A stretch of 64,000 nt of DNA from Clostridioides difficile_A (GTDB taxonomy: Bacteria > Bacillota > Clostridia > Peptostreptococcales > Peptostreptococcaceae). Below, piece after piece: positions 33,811 through 43,834 of this stretch. Every line of letters begins with the position of its first letter. The first letter of the stretch is position 1. Made by a program: the position numbers and the translations under genes. The notes under the pieces were generated by a model. That model saw nothing but the letters and a program-made list of their open reading frames with translations, made no database searches and had not been told where the DNA came from. The DNA lies in NCBI GenBank assembly GCA_945909635.1, contig OX246690.1, positions 2,170,001 through 2,234,000 on the forward strand, given 5' to 3'.

Positions 33811-34392
33811 TTATTGTGATTTTTTCTTTTCAATTAAAATCAATTGTGGTGGGTTATTGACTTGATTTAAAAATCTAGATTCTAAAACATTAAATTCATC
33901 CTGACTTAAATTATTGATAAGATTATATATACAATCTCTTTCCTCTTGACCTCCATCATGCCCTGTATATATAGCAATACTTATTACTCCATTTTCTTTT
34001 AACATTTTTAAACTCAACTTTATAGCTTTTAAAGTTGTATCTGGTTTGGTTATAATTGAATGTTTTGCTCTTGGAAGATATCCTAAATTAAATAAAACAC
34101 ATGAAACTTCTTCTTTTATATATTTATTCATATTTTCATGACCATCTAATATTAGTTTTACTCTGTCTACATAGCCTTCTTTTTCTATTTTTTTACTTGT
34201 AGACTTTATTGCTTCTTCTTGTACATCAAAGGCATATACAAACCCTTTTTCTCCAACCTTTTCAGCCAGATACATTGTATCATATCCATTTCCCATAGTA
34301 GCATCAATTACTATATCACCTTTACTTATAACCTTTTCTAAATAAAATTTATTTATATCTGTAATTTTAGTTAAATATTTTGCATATGCCAT
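33811..34392 (-). CDS. mnmM: tRNA mnm5s2U methyltransferase-like protein (MnmM/YtqB)
   Basis: 193-residue SAM methyltransferase of the YtqB family, known in B. subtilis as MnmM, which adds the last methyl group of mnm5s2U34 in tRNA. Motif I is VIDATMGNGYDTMYLA, motif II AFDVQEEAI, and the NLGYLPRAKH segment with SIITKPDTTLKAIKLSLKML is family specific. It follows the pseudouridine synthase gene by 42 bases in one operon, both being RNA-modifying enzymes. Older annotation calls it rRNA methylase. Confidence 0.85.
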   Translation of the reverse strand: MAYAKYLTKITDINKFYLEKVISKGDIVIDATMGNGYDTMYLAEKVGEKGFVYAFDVQEEAIKSTSKKIEKEGYVDRVKLILDGHENMNKYIKEEVSCVLFNLGYLPRAKHSIITKPDTTLKAIKLSLKMLKENGVISIAIYTGHDGGQEERDCIYNLINNLSQDEFNVLESRFLNQVNNPPQLILIEKKKSQ

Positions 34393-34434
34393 AATACTAT
34401 CTCTCCCTACTGTTAACCTTATTTCATTGTTATC

Positions 34435-35151
34435 TTATTTTATTGACTTTAAATATTTTATTTCATCTTCTGTTAAGTATCTATATTCTCCGACTTTTAT
34501 ATCTTTTAATTCTATCTTACCTACAGAAATTCTTCTTAAATTTAAAACTGGATGATTTATAGCCTTACACATTTTTCTCACTTGTCTATTTCTTCCCTCA
34601 TGTATAGTTATTTCACATACAGAATAATTCTTTTCTTTATTTTCTTTAGTTACTCTTATTTTAGCAGGTGCTGTTGTGTAATCTTCTATGTTTAATCCTC
34701 TTTCAAACTTTCTTATTTCATCATTACTTATAATTCCCTTCACACTTGCTACATATGTTTTGTTAACCTCATGTTTTGGGTGAGTAAGTTTATATGTTAA
34801 GTCTCCATCATTAGTAAGTATCAATAATCCACTAGTTTCATAATCTAGTCTACCTATTGGATACACTCTTTCTTTCACATCTTTAAGTATATCTATTACA
34901 CTTGGTCTATTAAACTGGTCTTTCACTGTAGTTATATATCCTTCTGGCTTATTTAACACTATATATACATGCTTTTCACTTGGCTTTACTTTTTTATTAT
35001 CAAATTCCACTATATCCTTATCTTCCTCAATATTAAATGATAACTCTTTTACTACATTTCCATTTACCTTTATTCTTCCTTCAAGAATAATTTCTTCTGC
35101 TTTTCTTCTAGATGCAATCCCACAAGAAGCTATATACTTATTAATTCTCAT
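34435..35151 (-). CDS. rRNA pseudouridine synthase, RluB/RsuA family
   Basis: 238 residues. S4 RNA-binding domain at the N-terminus (MRINKYIASCGIASRRKAEE), then the RsuA-type catalytic domain with GRLDYETSGLLILTNDGDL containing the catalytic aspartate, and HEGRNRQVRKMCKAI. The target is presumably U2605 of 23S rRNA if it is RluB; RsuA-type activity cannot be excluded from sequence. First gene of the unit with the MnmM-like methylase. Confidence 0.9.
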   Translation of the reverse strand: MRINKYIASCGIASRRKAEEIILEGRIKVNGNVVKELSFNIEEDKDIVEFDNKKVKPSEKHVYIVLNKPEGYITTVKDQFNRPSVIDILKDVKERVYPIGRLDYETSGLLILTNDGDLTYKLTHPKHEVNKTYVASVKGIISNDEIRKFERGLNIEDYTTAPAKIRVTKENKEKNYSVCEITIHEGRNRQVRKMCKAINHPVLNLRRISVGKIELKDIKVGEYRYLTEDEIKYLKSIK

Positions 35152-35342
35152 ACATAATCCTTTCTTATCTTAAATTATATGTTATTTGATATTTTTATCA
35201 ATGTTAATTTTGTTACATTATTATACTATACTAGACCTTGATTAAAAACAAGCTAAAAAATTATTTAATTTTCCTAAATAATTGTAATTTCTTTTCACAT
35301 ACTATTAATATGTAATAGCTGACTAAACACTATTTTAAGGAA

Positions 35343-36428
35343 GTGATTATTATTTCAAAAGAAAATGTAAAATACTATTTAATAGTCGTGTTTATTGGAA
35401 TTTTATTTTTTAAATTTGTTAATACTCCATCAGATTTTATATCTAGTATTGAAGGATTCTTAAAGTTTTTTGGCCCATTTTTTCTAGCTATTTTGCTTGC
35501 TTTACTTTTAAATCCATTAGTAATGCTTTTTGAAATAAGATTTAAAGCACATAGGCTTTTAGCTATTTTTATAGCTTATATATTTATAGGTCTTATTTTA
35601 GCTTTTGGAATTAGATTGTTAATTCCATCAATCGCCAATACATTAAACAGGTTAATAAGTGAAATGCCTATGTACACTGATTATATAAACAATTTTATAG
35701 AAAAAAATATGTCAAACATAGATTTTTTAAAGACTTTAGTTCCTCACATACAACATAGCTTAGATAATGTGTTAAAAGAGGCAAATGATTCCATTAGTAG
35801 AATTCCTAAAAACTTATTAGTCTATGCACTTAGTATATCTTCTATGTTATTTAATATGACAATGGGATTTATACTGTCTATATATATTATATATGACAAA
35901 GAAAAAATTGCATTGGGGTTTAAAAAATTACTATACTCTTCTACTGATAGAAACAAAGCAGATGATATTATAGAATTCTTTAGAACTACTCATGACATTT
36001 TCTATGATTATTTGATTGGTAGAATATTAGACTCTCTTATTATTGGTATAATTGCATTCTTAGGATTTCAATTTGTTATCAGAATAGAAAATGCTTTATT
36101 TTTAGCTTCAATAATATTCTTAGGTAATATAATACCGTATTTTGGTCCTTTTATTGGTGCAATACCTCCAATAGCCATGACAATCTTATATAGCCCACAA
36201 AAAACTATCTGGGTTGTTATATTCATATTTATATTACAACAACTAGATGGAAACTTTATAGAACCAAAAGTTATGGGTAATCAAGTTGGTATAGGAGCTA
36301 TATGGGTAATTTCTGCAATTTTAATAGGTCAATCTCTATTTGGTTTTATAGGTGTTTTCCTTTCAGTGCCAATAGCAGCTGTTGTAAAAACTTATGTTGA
36401 TAAATATATAGATAATCGGCTACAATAA
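35343..36428 (+). CDS. AI-2E family membrane transporter
   Basis: 361-residue integral membrane protein of the AI-2E/PerM family with about eight hydrophobic segments. GNIIPYFGPFIGAIPP (about 260-275) and the end block GNFIEPKVMGNQVGIGAIWV are diagnostic. Members include quorum-signal exporters and Na+/H+ antiporters. The start is unusual: AAGGAAGTGATTATTATT contains the only GTG inside the Shine-Dalgarno tract; an ATT a few codons later would have normal spacing. I keep GTG at 35343. A strong terminator follows. Confidence 0.85.
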   Translation: MIIISKENVKYYLIVVFIGILFFKFVNTPSDFISSIEGFLKFFGPFFLAILLALLLNPLVMLFEIRFKAHRLLAIFIAYIFIGLILAFGIRLLIPSIANTLNRLISEMPMYTDYINNFIEKNMSNIDFLKTLVPHIQHSLDNVLKEANDSISRIPKNLLVYALSISSMLFNMTMGFILSIYIIYDKEKIALGFKKLLYSSTDRNKADDIIEFFRTTHDIFYDYLIGRILDSLIIGIIAFLGFQFVIRIENALFLASIIFLGNIIPYFGPFIGAIPPIAMTILYSPQKTIWVVIFIFILQQLDGNFIEPKVMGNQVGIGAIWVISAILIGQSLFGFIGVFLSVPIAAVVKTYVDKYIDNRLQ

Positions 36429-36497
36429 CTTATATTTATTGTATATACTTTTAAATTTTTAATTTCAAATTTAGTTGCTTTTTATTGAACTATTTTA

Positions 36498-36546
36498 TAA
36501 AAAATTAGCCCTTAGCAAAAACAATTTGCTAAGAGCTAATTTTTTA
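36498..36546. terminator. Strong bidirectional terminator
   Basis: AAAAATTAGC-C-CTTAGCAAA pairs with TTTGCTAAG-A-GCTAATTTTT (one mismatch); serves both the AI-2E transporter and the converging lipoprotein gene. Confidence 0.85.
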
Positions 36547-36589
36547 TAATGCATATTTTATTTATTAAAAATATATGCACATTTTATAT

Positions 36590-37246
36590 TTATTGATTAT
36601 TTGAACTTTGAGAATTTTCTCCACTCTCTGCTCCACCACTAGTATCTGGAGAAGGTGGTGTTGGTGCTGGATTATTATTTGGTTTTTCTTGATTCTGAGA
36701 AGAGCTACTATTATTATCAGATTTATCATCATCTGATTTTTTACTGTTATTTTTAGAACTAGATTTATTAGTTTTACTATTTCTACTATAAGAAGTTTTT
36801 CTTGCGTCTGATTCTACTCTGTACCTATCTTCTCCTGCTGTATCTTTTGCCTTTTTCTTTCTTTGCTCTTCTGCTTCATTTTGTTCTTTTTCTAATTTAG
36901 TTAATTCTTCTTTCTTTTTAGTTGCTTCTTCTTTAATAACAGATGAACCATTTTTTATTTTCTCTATAAGCTTAAGTTCCTTAATTGCATCCTCATAATT
37001 TTTCGCTTCTTCAAACTCAGTCATATTTGACATTCTCATAGCTTGCATATACATAGCCCTTGCATTCTCATTAGTATTGTCTTCTTCTAATGCAGAGGAC
37101 AATGATTCCATAGCTTTTTTATAGTCATGTTTTTCTAAGTATGTTTTTCCTTGCTCAGTTAAATTTATTTCATCTTTATTATTAAATGAACATCCTACAA
37201 GAAATATAGATAATATCGATATTAATAAAATTACTCTTCCTCTCAT
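36590..37246 (-). CDS. TPR-like lipoprotein with disordered Ser/Asn/Pro tail
   Basis: 218-residue lipoprotein: signal peptide MRGRVILLISILSIFLVGC with lipobox LVGC (Cys19). Residues about 25-105 look like a tetratricopeptide pair (GKTYLEKHDYKKAMESLSSA), then a highly charged Lys/Glu coiled coil (about 100-130) and a low-complexity tail rich in Ser, Asn, Lys and Pro that ends GENSQSSNNQ. The tail may span the peptidoglycan. No enzymatic motif. RBS GGAGGGG. Confidence 0.8.
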   Translation of the reverse strand: MRGRVILLISILSIFLVGCSFNNKDEINLTEQGKTYLEKHDYKKAMESLSSALEEDNTNENARAMYMQAMRMSNMTEFEEAKNYEDAIKELKLIEKIKNGSSVIKEEATKKKEELTKLEKEQNEAEEQRKKKAKDTAGEDRYRVESDARKTSYSRNSKTNKSSSKNNSKKSDDDKSDNNSSSSQNQEKPNNNPAPTPPSPDTSGGAESGENSQSSNNQ

Positions 37247-37340
37247 TAAACCCCTCCTTGTTATATACTTTAAATTTTATCATAATTAGGAAGTTTTTAA
37301 AATATTTTATATTTATTACAAGAAATTTGTTAGTAAAAGA

Positions 37341-37423
37341 AAAAAATAAGTAGATATGCTATGTATAACTACAACAAACTAAAAATTAATTTAGAGCCAT
37401 ATATACCTTAGTAAATCTACTTA
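37341..37423 (-). terminator. Possible terminator of lysC-lysA
   Basis: TAAGTAGAT (37347-37355) pairs with ATCTACTTA (37415-37423), long loop of 59 bases, T7 run on the minus strand. Confidence 0.5.
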
Positions 37424-37450
37424 TAATAAACTTAATATTTAATTTTCATT

Positions 37451-38743
37451 CTATACTTCTAAAGCTAATAAATCTTCATAACTTTGTCTCTTACATATTA
37501 CCTTATCATTTCCATCAAATACTGATACTACTGCTGCTCTTGGTATTTTATTATAATTTGAAGACATTGAATACCCATATGCACCTGTTGATGTCGTTAT
37601 AAGTATGTCTCCACTTTTAATATCCATTATATCTATATCCCCAATCAATATATCTCCACTTTCACAACATTTTCCAGCTATTGTTACATGATTCATAGTC
37701 TCATGGTTAATTTTATTTACAATACTACACTCATAACTAGCTTGATACAGAGAAGGTCTTACATTATCTGTCATACCTCCATCTACACTTACATAAACTC
37801 TAACATCTTTTATATCTTTTATTGAACCTACTGTATACAATGTGCTTCCTGCATTTGCAACTATTGATCTTCCTGGTTCTATTACCAATATAGGTACTTC
37901 TATCCCAAGCTCTTTACATGAACTTTCCGCTTTAGCAATTATAGTCTCACAGAATTCTTTTATAGTCTTAGGCTTATCTTCTTTACTGTAATAAACCCCT
38001 ACACCTCCACCTAAGTCAATTTCTGTTAACTGTATATTGAATTTTTCTTTTATCTCTTTTACTAAGTTCATCATTATGTCCACTGTATCTATGTATGGCT
38101 CTACATCAAATATTTGTGAGCCTATATGAGCATGAAGACCCACAAGTCTTATATTCTTGTATTCACTCAATTTCTCTATTGCTCTAAATAAATCTCCATT
38201 CACTAAGGCAAATCCAAATTTAGAATCTATCTGTCCAGTTTTTATATAATCGTGTGTATGAGCCTCTATTCCAGGTGTTATTCTAAAATATATTTCTTGA
38301 ACTTTACCTTTTTCTTCACATAACTTTTCAATCAAATCCAATTCATAAAAATTGTCTACTACAAACTTACCTACACCTAAATCTAATCCCATATTTATTT
38401 CTTCTTTAGTCTTATTATTTCCATGGAAGAAAACTTTTTCCATAGGGAAATTTGATTTGTAGGCTGTATATAATTCGCCTCCTGAAACTACATCTAGGCA
38501 CATTTGTTCTTCATTTATAAGATTACACATATAAATAGGTAAAAAAGCTTTACCTGCATAAGCAACCTTGTTTTTTCCATCTTTGGCTTTAAAATATTCT
38601 ACATATTCTCTACAGTTTTGTCTTACCAAAGCTTCATCAAATACATAAAGTGGAGTTTGATATTTTTCACTAAGCTCTAAACAACTCACTCCTCCAATAT
38701 ATAATTCATTATCATTTACAGTCATAGTTCCATGAAGTTTCAT
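37451..38743 (-). CDS. lysA: Diaminopimelate decarboxylase
   Basis: PLP enzyme that converts meso-diaminopimelate to lysine. Fold-type III features: PLP lysine in KVAYAGKAFLP (about residue 64), LHAHIGSQIFD, EIDLGGGVGVYY, VIEPGRSIVANAG, and CCESGDIL with the cysteine of the active site. Length 430 is normal. It starts 17 bases after lysC, preceded by GGGGAGG, and is thus the second gene of a riboswitch-controlled pair. Confidence 0.97.
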   Translation of the reverse strand: MKLHGTMTVNDNELYIGGVSCLELSEKYQTPLYVFDEALVRQNCREYVEYFKAKDGKNKVAYAGKAFLPIYMCNLINEEQMCLDVVSGGELYTAYKSNFPMEKVFFHGNNKTKEEINMGLDLGVGKFVVDNFYELDLIEKLCEEKGKVQEIYFRITPGIEAHTHDYIKTGQIDSKFGFALVNGDLFRAIEKLSEYKNIRLVGLHAHIGSQIFDVEPYIDTVDIMMNLVKEIKEKFNIQLTEIDLGGGVGVYYSKEDKPKTIKEFCETIIAKAESSCKELGIEVPILVIEPGRSIVANAGSTLYTVGSIKDIKDVRVYVSVDGGMTDNVRPSLYQASYECSIVNKINHETMNHVTIAGKCCESGDILIGDIDIMDIKSGDILITTSTGAYGYSMSSNYNKIPRAAVVSVFDGNDKVICKRQSYEDLLALEV

Positions 38744-38760
38744 AATATCCTCCCCAAATT

Positions 38761-39954
38761 TTATATATTAAATACTTCTGCTATTTTTTCTATAGCTATT
38801 TGCTTATCATCAGAATTTATAGCACATGTTATACGAATTTCTGATGTAGTTATAAGTTTTATCATTATACCATTTTCATTGAATATCTTAAATACCTTAG
38901 CAGCAACTCCAGAAGTATTTTTCATGCCAAGACCTACCAAAGAGAATTTAGTGATATTATTATCAACCACTACATGTTCTTCATCTGTGTACTTAGATAC
39001 TATCTTCTTACATTCTCCTAATTCTTCTTTTGGAACTGTAAATGATACACTTATTTTATCTAAGATAGGTGCAGTCTGACTTATCATATCTACACTTATC
39101 CCTATAGTTGCTATATCTTCAAATAAACTAGATATATTTTCTGCTTTAAAATCTTTGATTGTTATAGAGCTATCGTCATCACTAGTAGCTAATCCTGTTA
39201 TTACTTTATCCTCTAATTTCATATCTTTTCCCCCTCTTATATATGTTCCTTTTACTGTACCACATGTACGTCCAACATAAATTTCAACACCATATTTTTG
39301 TGCAAGTTCTATACTTCTTGAATGCATTACTTGTGCTCCTAAACTTGCTAACTCAAGCATTTCTTCATATTCAATCTCATCAAGTTTACTAGCCTTTGAA
39401 TATTTTCTTGGGTCTGTAAAATAGATTCCATCAACATCTGTATATATCTCACATTTCCCATTTAATTTAACTGCAAGAGCCACAGCAGATGTGTCTGAAC
39501 CACCTCTCCCAAGAGTAGTTACATCACCATCTTCATTGATTCCTTGAAATCCAGTTACTATTACGACATTTCCTTCATCTAAACTATTTTTAATTCTATT
39601 TACATTTATATCATCAATTTGAGACTTCCCATGAAGACCACTTGTTTTTATATTTAGCTGATAAGCATTATAACTTACAGCCTTACATCCAAGTGCATTT
39701 AATGCTATTGATAATAAAGAAGCTGAAATCATTTCTCCAGTAGACATCAAAGCATCCAATTCTCTTTTACTAGGTTCATTACTCAATTCTTTAGCCAACT
39801 TTATATATTCATCAGTGGATTTACCCATGGCAGACACAACTATTACCATTTGTGGATTTTCTTTTCTTCGTTCTATTATGTTTTCTGCAATTGATTTTAT
39901 TTTATCAGTATCTGCCACCGAACTTCCACCATATTTTTGAACAATTATACTCAT
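38761..39954 (-). CDS. lysC: Aspartokinase
   Basis: First enzyme of the aspartate pathway. KYGGSSVAD at the N-terminus, TLGRGGSDTSAVALA in the catalytic domain and two ACT domains at the C-terminus (about 260-397), which are the allosteric site. Length 397 fits the lysine-sensitive monofunctional class. It lies downstream of a lysine riboswitch and is co-transcribed with lysA, so both transcription and activity are probably lysine-controlled. GAGGGGG RBS with normal spacing to ATG. Confidence 0.96.
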   Translation of the reverse strand: MSIIVQKYGGSSVADTDKIKSIAENIIERRKENPQMVIVVSAMGKSTDEYIKLAKELSNEPSKRELDALMSTGEMISASLLSIALNALGCKAVSYNAYQLNIKTSGLHGKSQIDDINVNRIKNSLDEGNVVIVTGFQGINEDGDVTTLGRGGSDTSAVALAVKLNGKCEIYTDVDGIYFTDPRKYSKASKLDEIEYEEMLELASLGAQVMHSRSIELAQKYGVEIYVGRTCGTVKGTYIRGGKDMKLEDKVITGLATSDDDSSITIKDFKAENISSLFEDIATIGISVDMISQTAPILDKISVSFTVPKEELGECKKIVSKYTDEEHVVVDNNITKFSLVGLGMKNTSGVAAKVFKIFNENGIMIKLITTSEIRITCAINSDDKQIAIEKIAEVFNI

Positions 39955-39986
39955 GCTTTTTCCCCCTCAAGTTAAATTTTGATAAA

Positions 39987-40015
39987 TAAAAACGCCCAAA
40001 GGTATACTTTGGACG
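39987..40015 (-). terminator. Riboswitch-controlled terminator of lysC-lysA
   Basis: Minus strand CGTCCAAAG-TATAC-CTTTGGGCG followed by TTTTTA. It directly follows the lysine aptamer. Confidence 0.9.
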
Positions 40016-40022
40016 TGTAAAT

Positions 40023-40206
40023 CTCATAGACCAAGTAACCTTGTAGCTCATCACTTTAAAAGTGACAGCCTTATACATATTCTGCATAAGTCCAGAAAAT
40101 CCATCCGTCAACAAATTTTCTTCGGCTATAGACCCTTTCATCAATCATCAACACTTACCAGCTCCTATTGAATACTATTGAATATAGCTACCTCTACCCT
40201 AGGCTC
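40023..40206 (-). promoter_or_regulatory. Lysine riboswitch (L-box)
   Basis: Minus strand contains the conserved lysine aptamer elements in order: GGGTAGAGGTAGC, AGTATTC region, GGTAAGTG, GATGAAAGGGTC, GCCGAAGAAAA, GGCTGTC, and a closing GGTCTATGAG. It ends just before an intrinsic terminator in front of lysC. With lysine bound, transcription should stop. Confidence 0.93.
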
Positions 40207-40314
40207 ATTATTTTTAATTAATTTATTAATATAGTTTTATCACATTCTATATAATATTGCAACAATTATTTTACAAAATGTGGCAAATCTATAATTCTCT
40301 TTTTTAAAATTAGG

Positions 40315-40932
40315 TTATATACAATTAAATAGTTTATTTAATCCTAAATCTATAAAATTTATACTATACTCACTATCATATCTCTCTAAATCATTTAATT
40401 CAGATAGATTATCTGGTGTAACTACCAAAACGTTTGGCACTTTAAAAAATGGAATTGTAGATTTATCTATCTTTCTAGAAAGATTTTCATATTTAGAAAT
40501 ATCTATTTCATTATTTAAATCAACATCTACTAGAACCTGTTTTATATTACCAAATTGGTCTGTATATTCAATAAATAAATCATATTTCATATCATCCACA
40601 CTAACATTTCGGTAGAATCTTTTTACATCACAACCTGCAGTATTGATTCTAACAACTAATTCTGACCCTACTAGAGCCTTTATTAAATCATCTCCCTTAA
40701 AAAGTTTACTACCATTCAAATAGTATACGTATGAGAGGTCTTTGTAATTATAATAATCTACATCACAAGGATATTTTTTAAGTGTATACTCACTACACAT
40801 TTTTCTCAAGGTTTTTTTAAAGTTTTTTTTATTATATCTCTTTTGGTCTCCATAAATTTTTCTAAATTGAGCTTCTGTAACACATCTAACCCTGCTAATT
40901 AAAAGCAATATCTCTTTTTCCATATTAGTCAT
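40315..40932 (-). CDS. Winged-helix N-terminal protein of unknown function
   Basis: 205 residues. The first 75 resemble a winged helix (EKEILLLISRVRCVTEAQFR, KIYGDQKRYNKKNFKKTLRK), as in replication-relaxation type proteins, followed by an alpha/beta domain with YDLFIEYTDQFGNIKQVLVD that might be a nuclease-like fold (an acidic-rich strand pair). I do not recognise the family with certainty. Start at 40932 is 8 bases from AAGGAG; the ATG at 40962 has no site. It lies between the lysine riboswitch promoter region and the next operon, monocistronic. Confidence 0.65.
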   Translation of the reverse strand: MTNMEKEILLLISRVRCVTEAQFRKIYGDQKRYNKKNFKKTLRKMCSEYTLKKYPCDVDYYNYKDLSYVYYLNGSKLFKGDDLIKALVGSELVVRINTAGCDVKRFYRNVSVDDMKYDLFIEYTDQFGNIKQVLVDVDLNNEIDISKYENLSRKIDKSTIPFFKVPNVLVVTPDNLSELNDLERYDSEYSINFIDLGLNKLFNCI

Positions 40933-41019
40933 AGTACATTCTCCTTGAAGTATTATTTGCAAAGTTGTACTAATATTATATTAATTTTATGACATTAAAT
41001 TTACAAAGAATTAAAATAA

Positions 41020-41070
41020 AATAGCTAGTTTTTATAAAAATAAATTTTATAAAAACTAGCTATTAATATA
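41020..41070 (-). terminator. Terminator of the 566-residue membrane protein gene
   Basis: 20-base arms AATAGCTAGTTTTTATAAAA (41020-41039) and its complement (41045-41064), loop of 5; AT-rich flanks on each side. Confidence 0.75.
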
Positions 41071-41102
41071 TTAAATACTATTTTCGATTTTTTTAAGTTA
41101 AA

Positions 41103-42803
41103 CTATACATTATCTTGATTCTCAGAACCTTGAGAGTTTGTATTTTCGTCAGTTCCTGTTCCCTCTTTTGCTTTTTTATCTTCAAAGTTTGCAATATTTA
41201 GGTTATCAAATTCTGACATTTCAATTACACCAGATAATTCTTTTGAATATGATATTTTGACTTTATCTCCAACTTGAGTCAATGGCAATTCACTAGATAC
41301 TTTTGAAGTAGCTTTGAATATTATCTCTTTATTTGAATCTAAAGTCACATAATAATTAGTATTTCCACCTCGTACATCTGGACTTATTCTTGTCACTGTA
41401 CCTTCTATGACTTCATCTTTTAAATCATTATCCAGTTTTAAATCATTACCCTTAGATTCTAATGAATCTTTATAGTTTCTCAATGCTTCGTTTTTATCTT
41501 CACCTAAACCAAGCACATTATAATCTTCAACAGATACAAATGCAACTCTCTTTACAAGACCAGCCTTATCTTTTAACGATGATACATATGTTGGTTGACC
41601 TAATATATTATACATTACAGGGAATGTTGCTTCATAATTCTTTTCTTGAACATTACCTTCAGCTGATTTCATTGCAGCTGTCTCAGTAGCTCCTGGTTGC
41701 TTATATAATTTAGCTTCTTTTGTTCTAGAGTCAACTAACATAAATCCAATTGTAGATTCATCTCCTCCTGAAGATGTTATACCTGTATACCAATAAGACC
41801 TATTATCATTTCCATAAACTAATGATGTTCCTTCTGTTGGCACTAGTACTCCTTTTTCTGATATAACAGAATTTAAAAATCCATTAACATAAACTCCCCA
41901 GTCTTTAATCTGGTCTGTTATAAATTCTTGTGGCTGGATTCTATCCACCCATTTAGGTGTATTTTTAACATTGTAAACATTTATTTTTCCAGTTTCTGCA
42001 TCAACAGTAGCTATTCCTGTAGCATTTGCTCCTCCATAACCAATTTTATGCTCATATAAACTTACAACCCAATAAGGTTTCCCTTCATCATTTATTTCAA
42101 GGGTAAAATCTGTCATACCAACATTTACCACACCATGTATGTATAAATGTCTCTGTAAATCTTGATGCAAGTAAGCTTCTGGTTGATATACTATCTTTAT
42201 TGGTTTTCCATCTATTTCTTGAACTAATTGAACATCTTGAGGGTTACTTGCAGATACTTTTACATAACCACTTGAACCACTTAAAGATGTTACCCACTTA
42301 ATTATGTCTCTATGAACAAGAGGTGCAACCCAGTACAATTCTCCATCCACATTTTGTATATGGAATTTTCCTAATTTTGACACACTACCTATAGCTGGAA
42401 CTTCTCCAAGCTTTTTATCTCCCAATTTCATGGCCATATCTTCATCTACAAGACGAATGTCATTTACACTGACAGGACTAATGTCGTCAGTAAATTTACT
42501 TTCAGTTACTTTTCCTAATAATTCTTTATATGCCTTTGCATGAAATACAGGTGTAGAAGTTATAAAAGGTACAACTACAATATACACAAGTAAAGCTATT
42601 GCTATTGAAAAATTATATTTAGCAAGTTTAGATGTTCTTTCATTTCTATCTAACATCATATCTAGTATTCCTGCCACAACAAAGAAAATTATTCCTACTG
42701 AAAATAAAGATGTGAAATCTAATCTAAGTACAGGTAATTTAATAAATGCATAAATTGCTACAATTATTATTGCAACTCCATATGTTTTAAGATATCGTTT
42801 CAT
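41103..42803 (-). CDS. Conserved membrane protein with large extracytoplasmic domain
   Basis: 566 residues. Three or four hydrophobic segments at the N-terminus (about 7-25, 33-50, 66-84), then one extracytoplasmic region of more than 400 residues. This contains repeated PepSY/cystatin-like strands, e.g. GIATVDAETGKINVYN and GFMLVDSRTKEAKLYKQPG, and an OB-fold-like C-terminal part (VIEGTVTRISPDVRGGNTN). The end is Glu/Asn rich. Function unknown; similar proteins occur throughout Clostridia. Monocistronic. Confidence 0.75.
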   Translation of the reverse strand: MKRYLKTYGVAIIIVAIYAFIKLPVLRLDFTSLFSVGIIFFVVAGILDMMLDRNERTSKLAKYNFSIAIALLVYIVVVPFITSTPVFHAKAYKELLGKVTESKFTDDISPVSVNDIRLVDEDMAMKLGDKKLGEVPAIGSVSKLGKFHIQNVDGELYWVAPLVHRDIIKWVTSLSGSSGYVKVSASNPQDVQLVQEIDGKPIKIVYQPEAYLHQDLQRHLYIHGVVNVGMTDFTLEINDEGKPYWVVSLYEHKIGYGGANATGIATVDAETGKINVYNVKNTPKWVDRIQPQEFITDQIKDWGVYVNGFLNSVISEKGVLVPTEGTSLVYGNDNRSYWYTGITSSGGDESTIGFMLVDSRTKEAKLYKQPGATETAAMKSAEGNVQEKNYEATFPVMYNILGQPTYVSSLKDKAGLVKRVAFVSVEDYNVLGLGEDKNEALRNYKDSLESKGNDLKLDNDLKDEVIEGTVTRISPDVRGGNTNYYVTLDSNKEIIFKATSKVSSELPLTQVGDKVKISYSKELSGVIEMSEFDNLNIANFEDKKAKEGTGTDENTNSQGSENQDNV

Positions 42804-43110
42804 TTAATACTCCTCTCTACAAAATGTTATTATTACTATTATATCCATATATTTACAAAAAATAAATATTTATCATATTTATTTATGTGTTAAGATATCT
42901 TTATACATTTATATAGATATTTTATTCAATTATATCTTATCTATATACCCCAAAAATACTGTAAAAATACAGATAATCACTAAAATTTAAAAACTGAAGA
43001 AAGTATTCTAACTAAGATTTACGAATTCTTAATCCTCTCGAAGTTAAACTACTATCTTCAGCCTAATTATCTAGCAATAGTTTTTATATGATAAACTCTA
43101 AAATAAATTT
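42804..43110. other. Intergenic region, unexplained
   Basis: 307 bases without a gene. On the minus strand CTGAAGATAG.. and ..CTTTCTTCAG could form a long-range pair enclosing a segment with AACTTCGAGAGGATTAAG, but no known RNA family was recognised. Confidence 0.3.
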
Positions 43111-43677
43111 TTAGATGTTTGCGATTTTTGATACATAAGAATGTTGTCTAGAATTATATTCTGATAATAAACCTTCATATTCTAAGGTTAAACCAGGTAA
43201 ATTATAAAAATCATTTGGTGTTACTTCAAATGATTGTTTATTTAAAATGTCTATTTCACTTTTTTCTAACATATCAGCAACAAAGTTTGAACATACATAT
43301 TTATATTCAGATTGTCTATGAATATTCATTGGCAAATATATTAATGCCATTGTATCATAATAGTAATCTTCTCTATAATCACTAATTAATTTTATATTTT
43401 TAAATAGATTTTCATATTGTAAATTATCTACTTCTAATGAATATACTCTACACACAGTATTTTTTCTTATAGCATATAATCCTTGATTTATATTTTCTTC
43501 AACAAATCCCCCAATAAACGGATTTCTCGGATTTAATCTCCCAAAAGAATACATTGGCTTTAAATTTTCATTTAGTGATATTGACACATGTGTATACAGT
43601 TTTTTACTTATATTCCTTATTAAGTAAGATAATACAGTTCCTGTATATGTTGTTACAATATAGACTTTATTCATCAT
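43111..43677 (-). CDS. Putative permuted papain-like (NlpC/P60, YiiX-type) enzyme
   Basis: 188-residue protein. The pattern THVSISLNENLKPMYSFGR (histidine about 31) in the N-terminal half and YKYVCSNFVADML (cysteine near 129) in the C-terminal half fits circularly permuted NlpC/P60-like thiol enzymes (Peptidase_C92, YiiX type), where His precedes Cys. No signal peptide is seen. Such proteins act on peptide or lipid amide bonds. Function here is unproven. Confidence 0.6.
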   Translation of the reverse strand: MMNKVYIVTTYTGTVLSYLIRNISKKLYTHVSISLNENLKPMYSFGRLNPRNPFIGGFVEENINQGLYAIRKNTVCRVYSLEVDNLQYENLFKNIKLISDYREDYYYDTMALIYLPMNIHRQSEYKYVCSNFVADMLEKSEIDILNKQSFEVTPNDFYNLPGLTLEYEGLLSEYNSRQHSYVSKIANI

Positions 43678-43834
43678 TTCCCCCCAATCTAGTAACTAAA
43701 TAATATTACGTATTTACAACTTAATATCATAGAACATTCTAACACAATAAATGTTATTTTACAAATTTTGATTTTAAAGTACTCCAATGTTATATGAAAT
43801 ATAATAAAAATATAAATATAAGTTTTCTATATTT

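Noticed and set aside
39905..40144. 79-codon open frame on the minus strand
   Set aside because: It overlaps the lysine riboswitch and its terminator and the start of lysC, so it is a chance frame.
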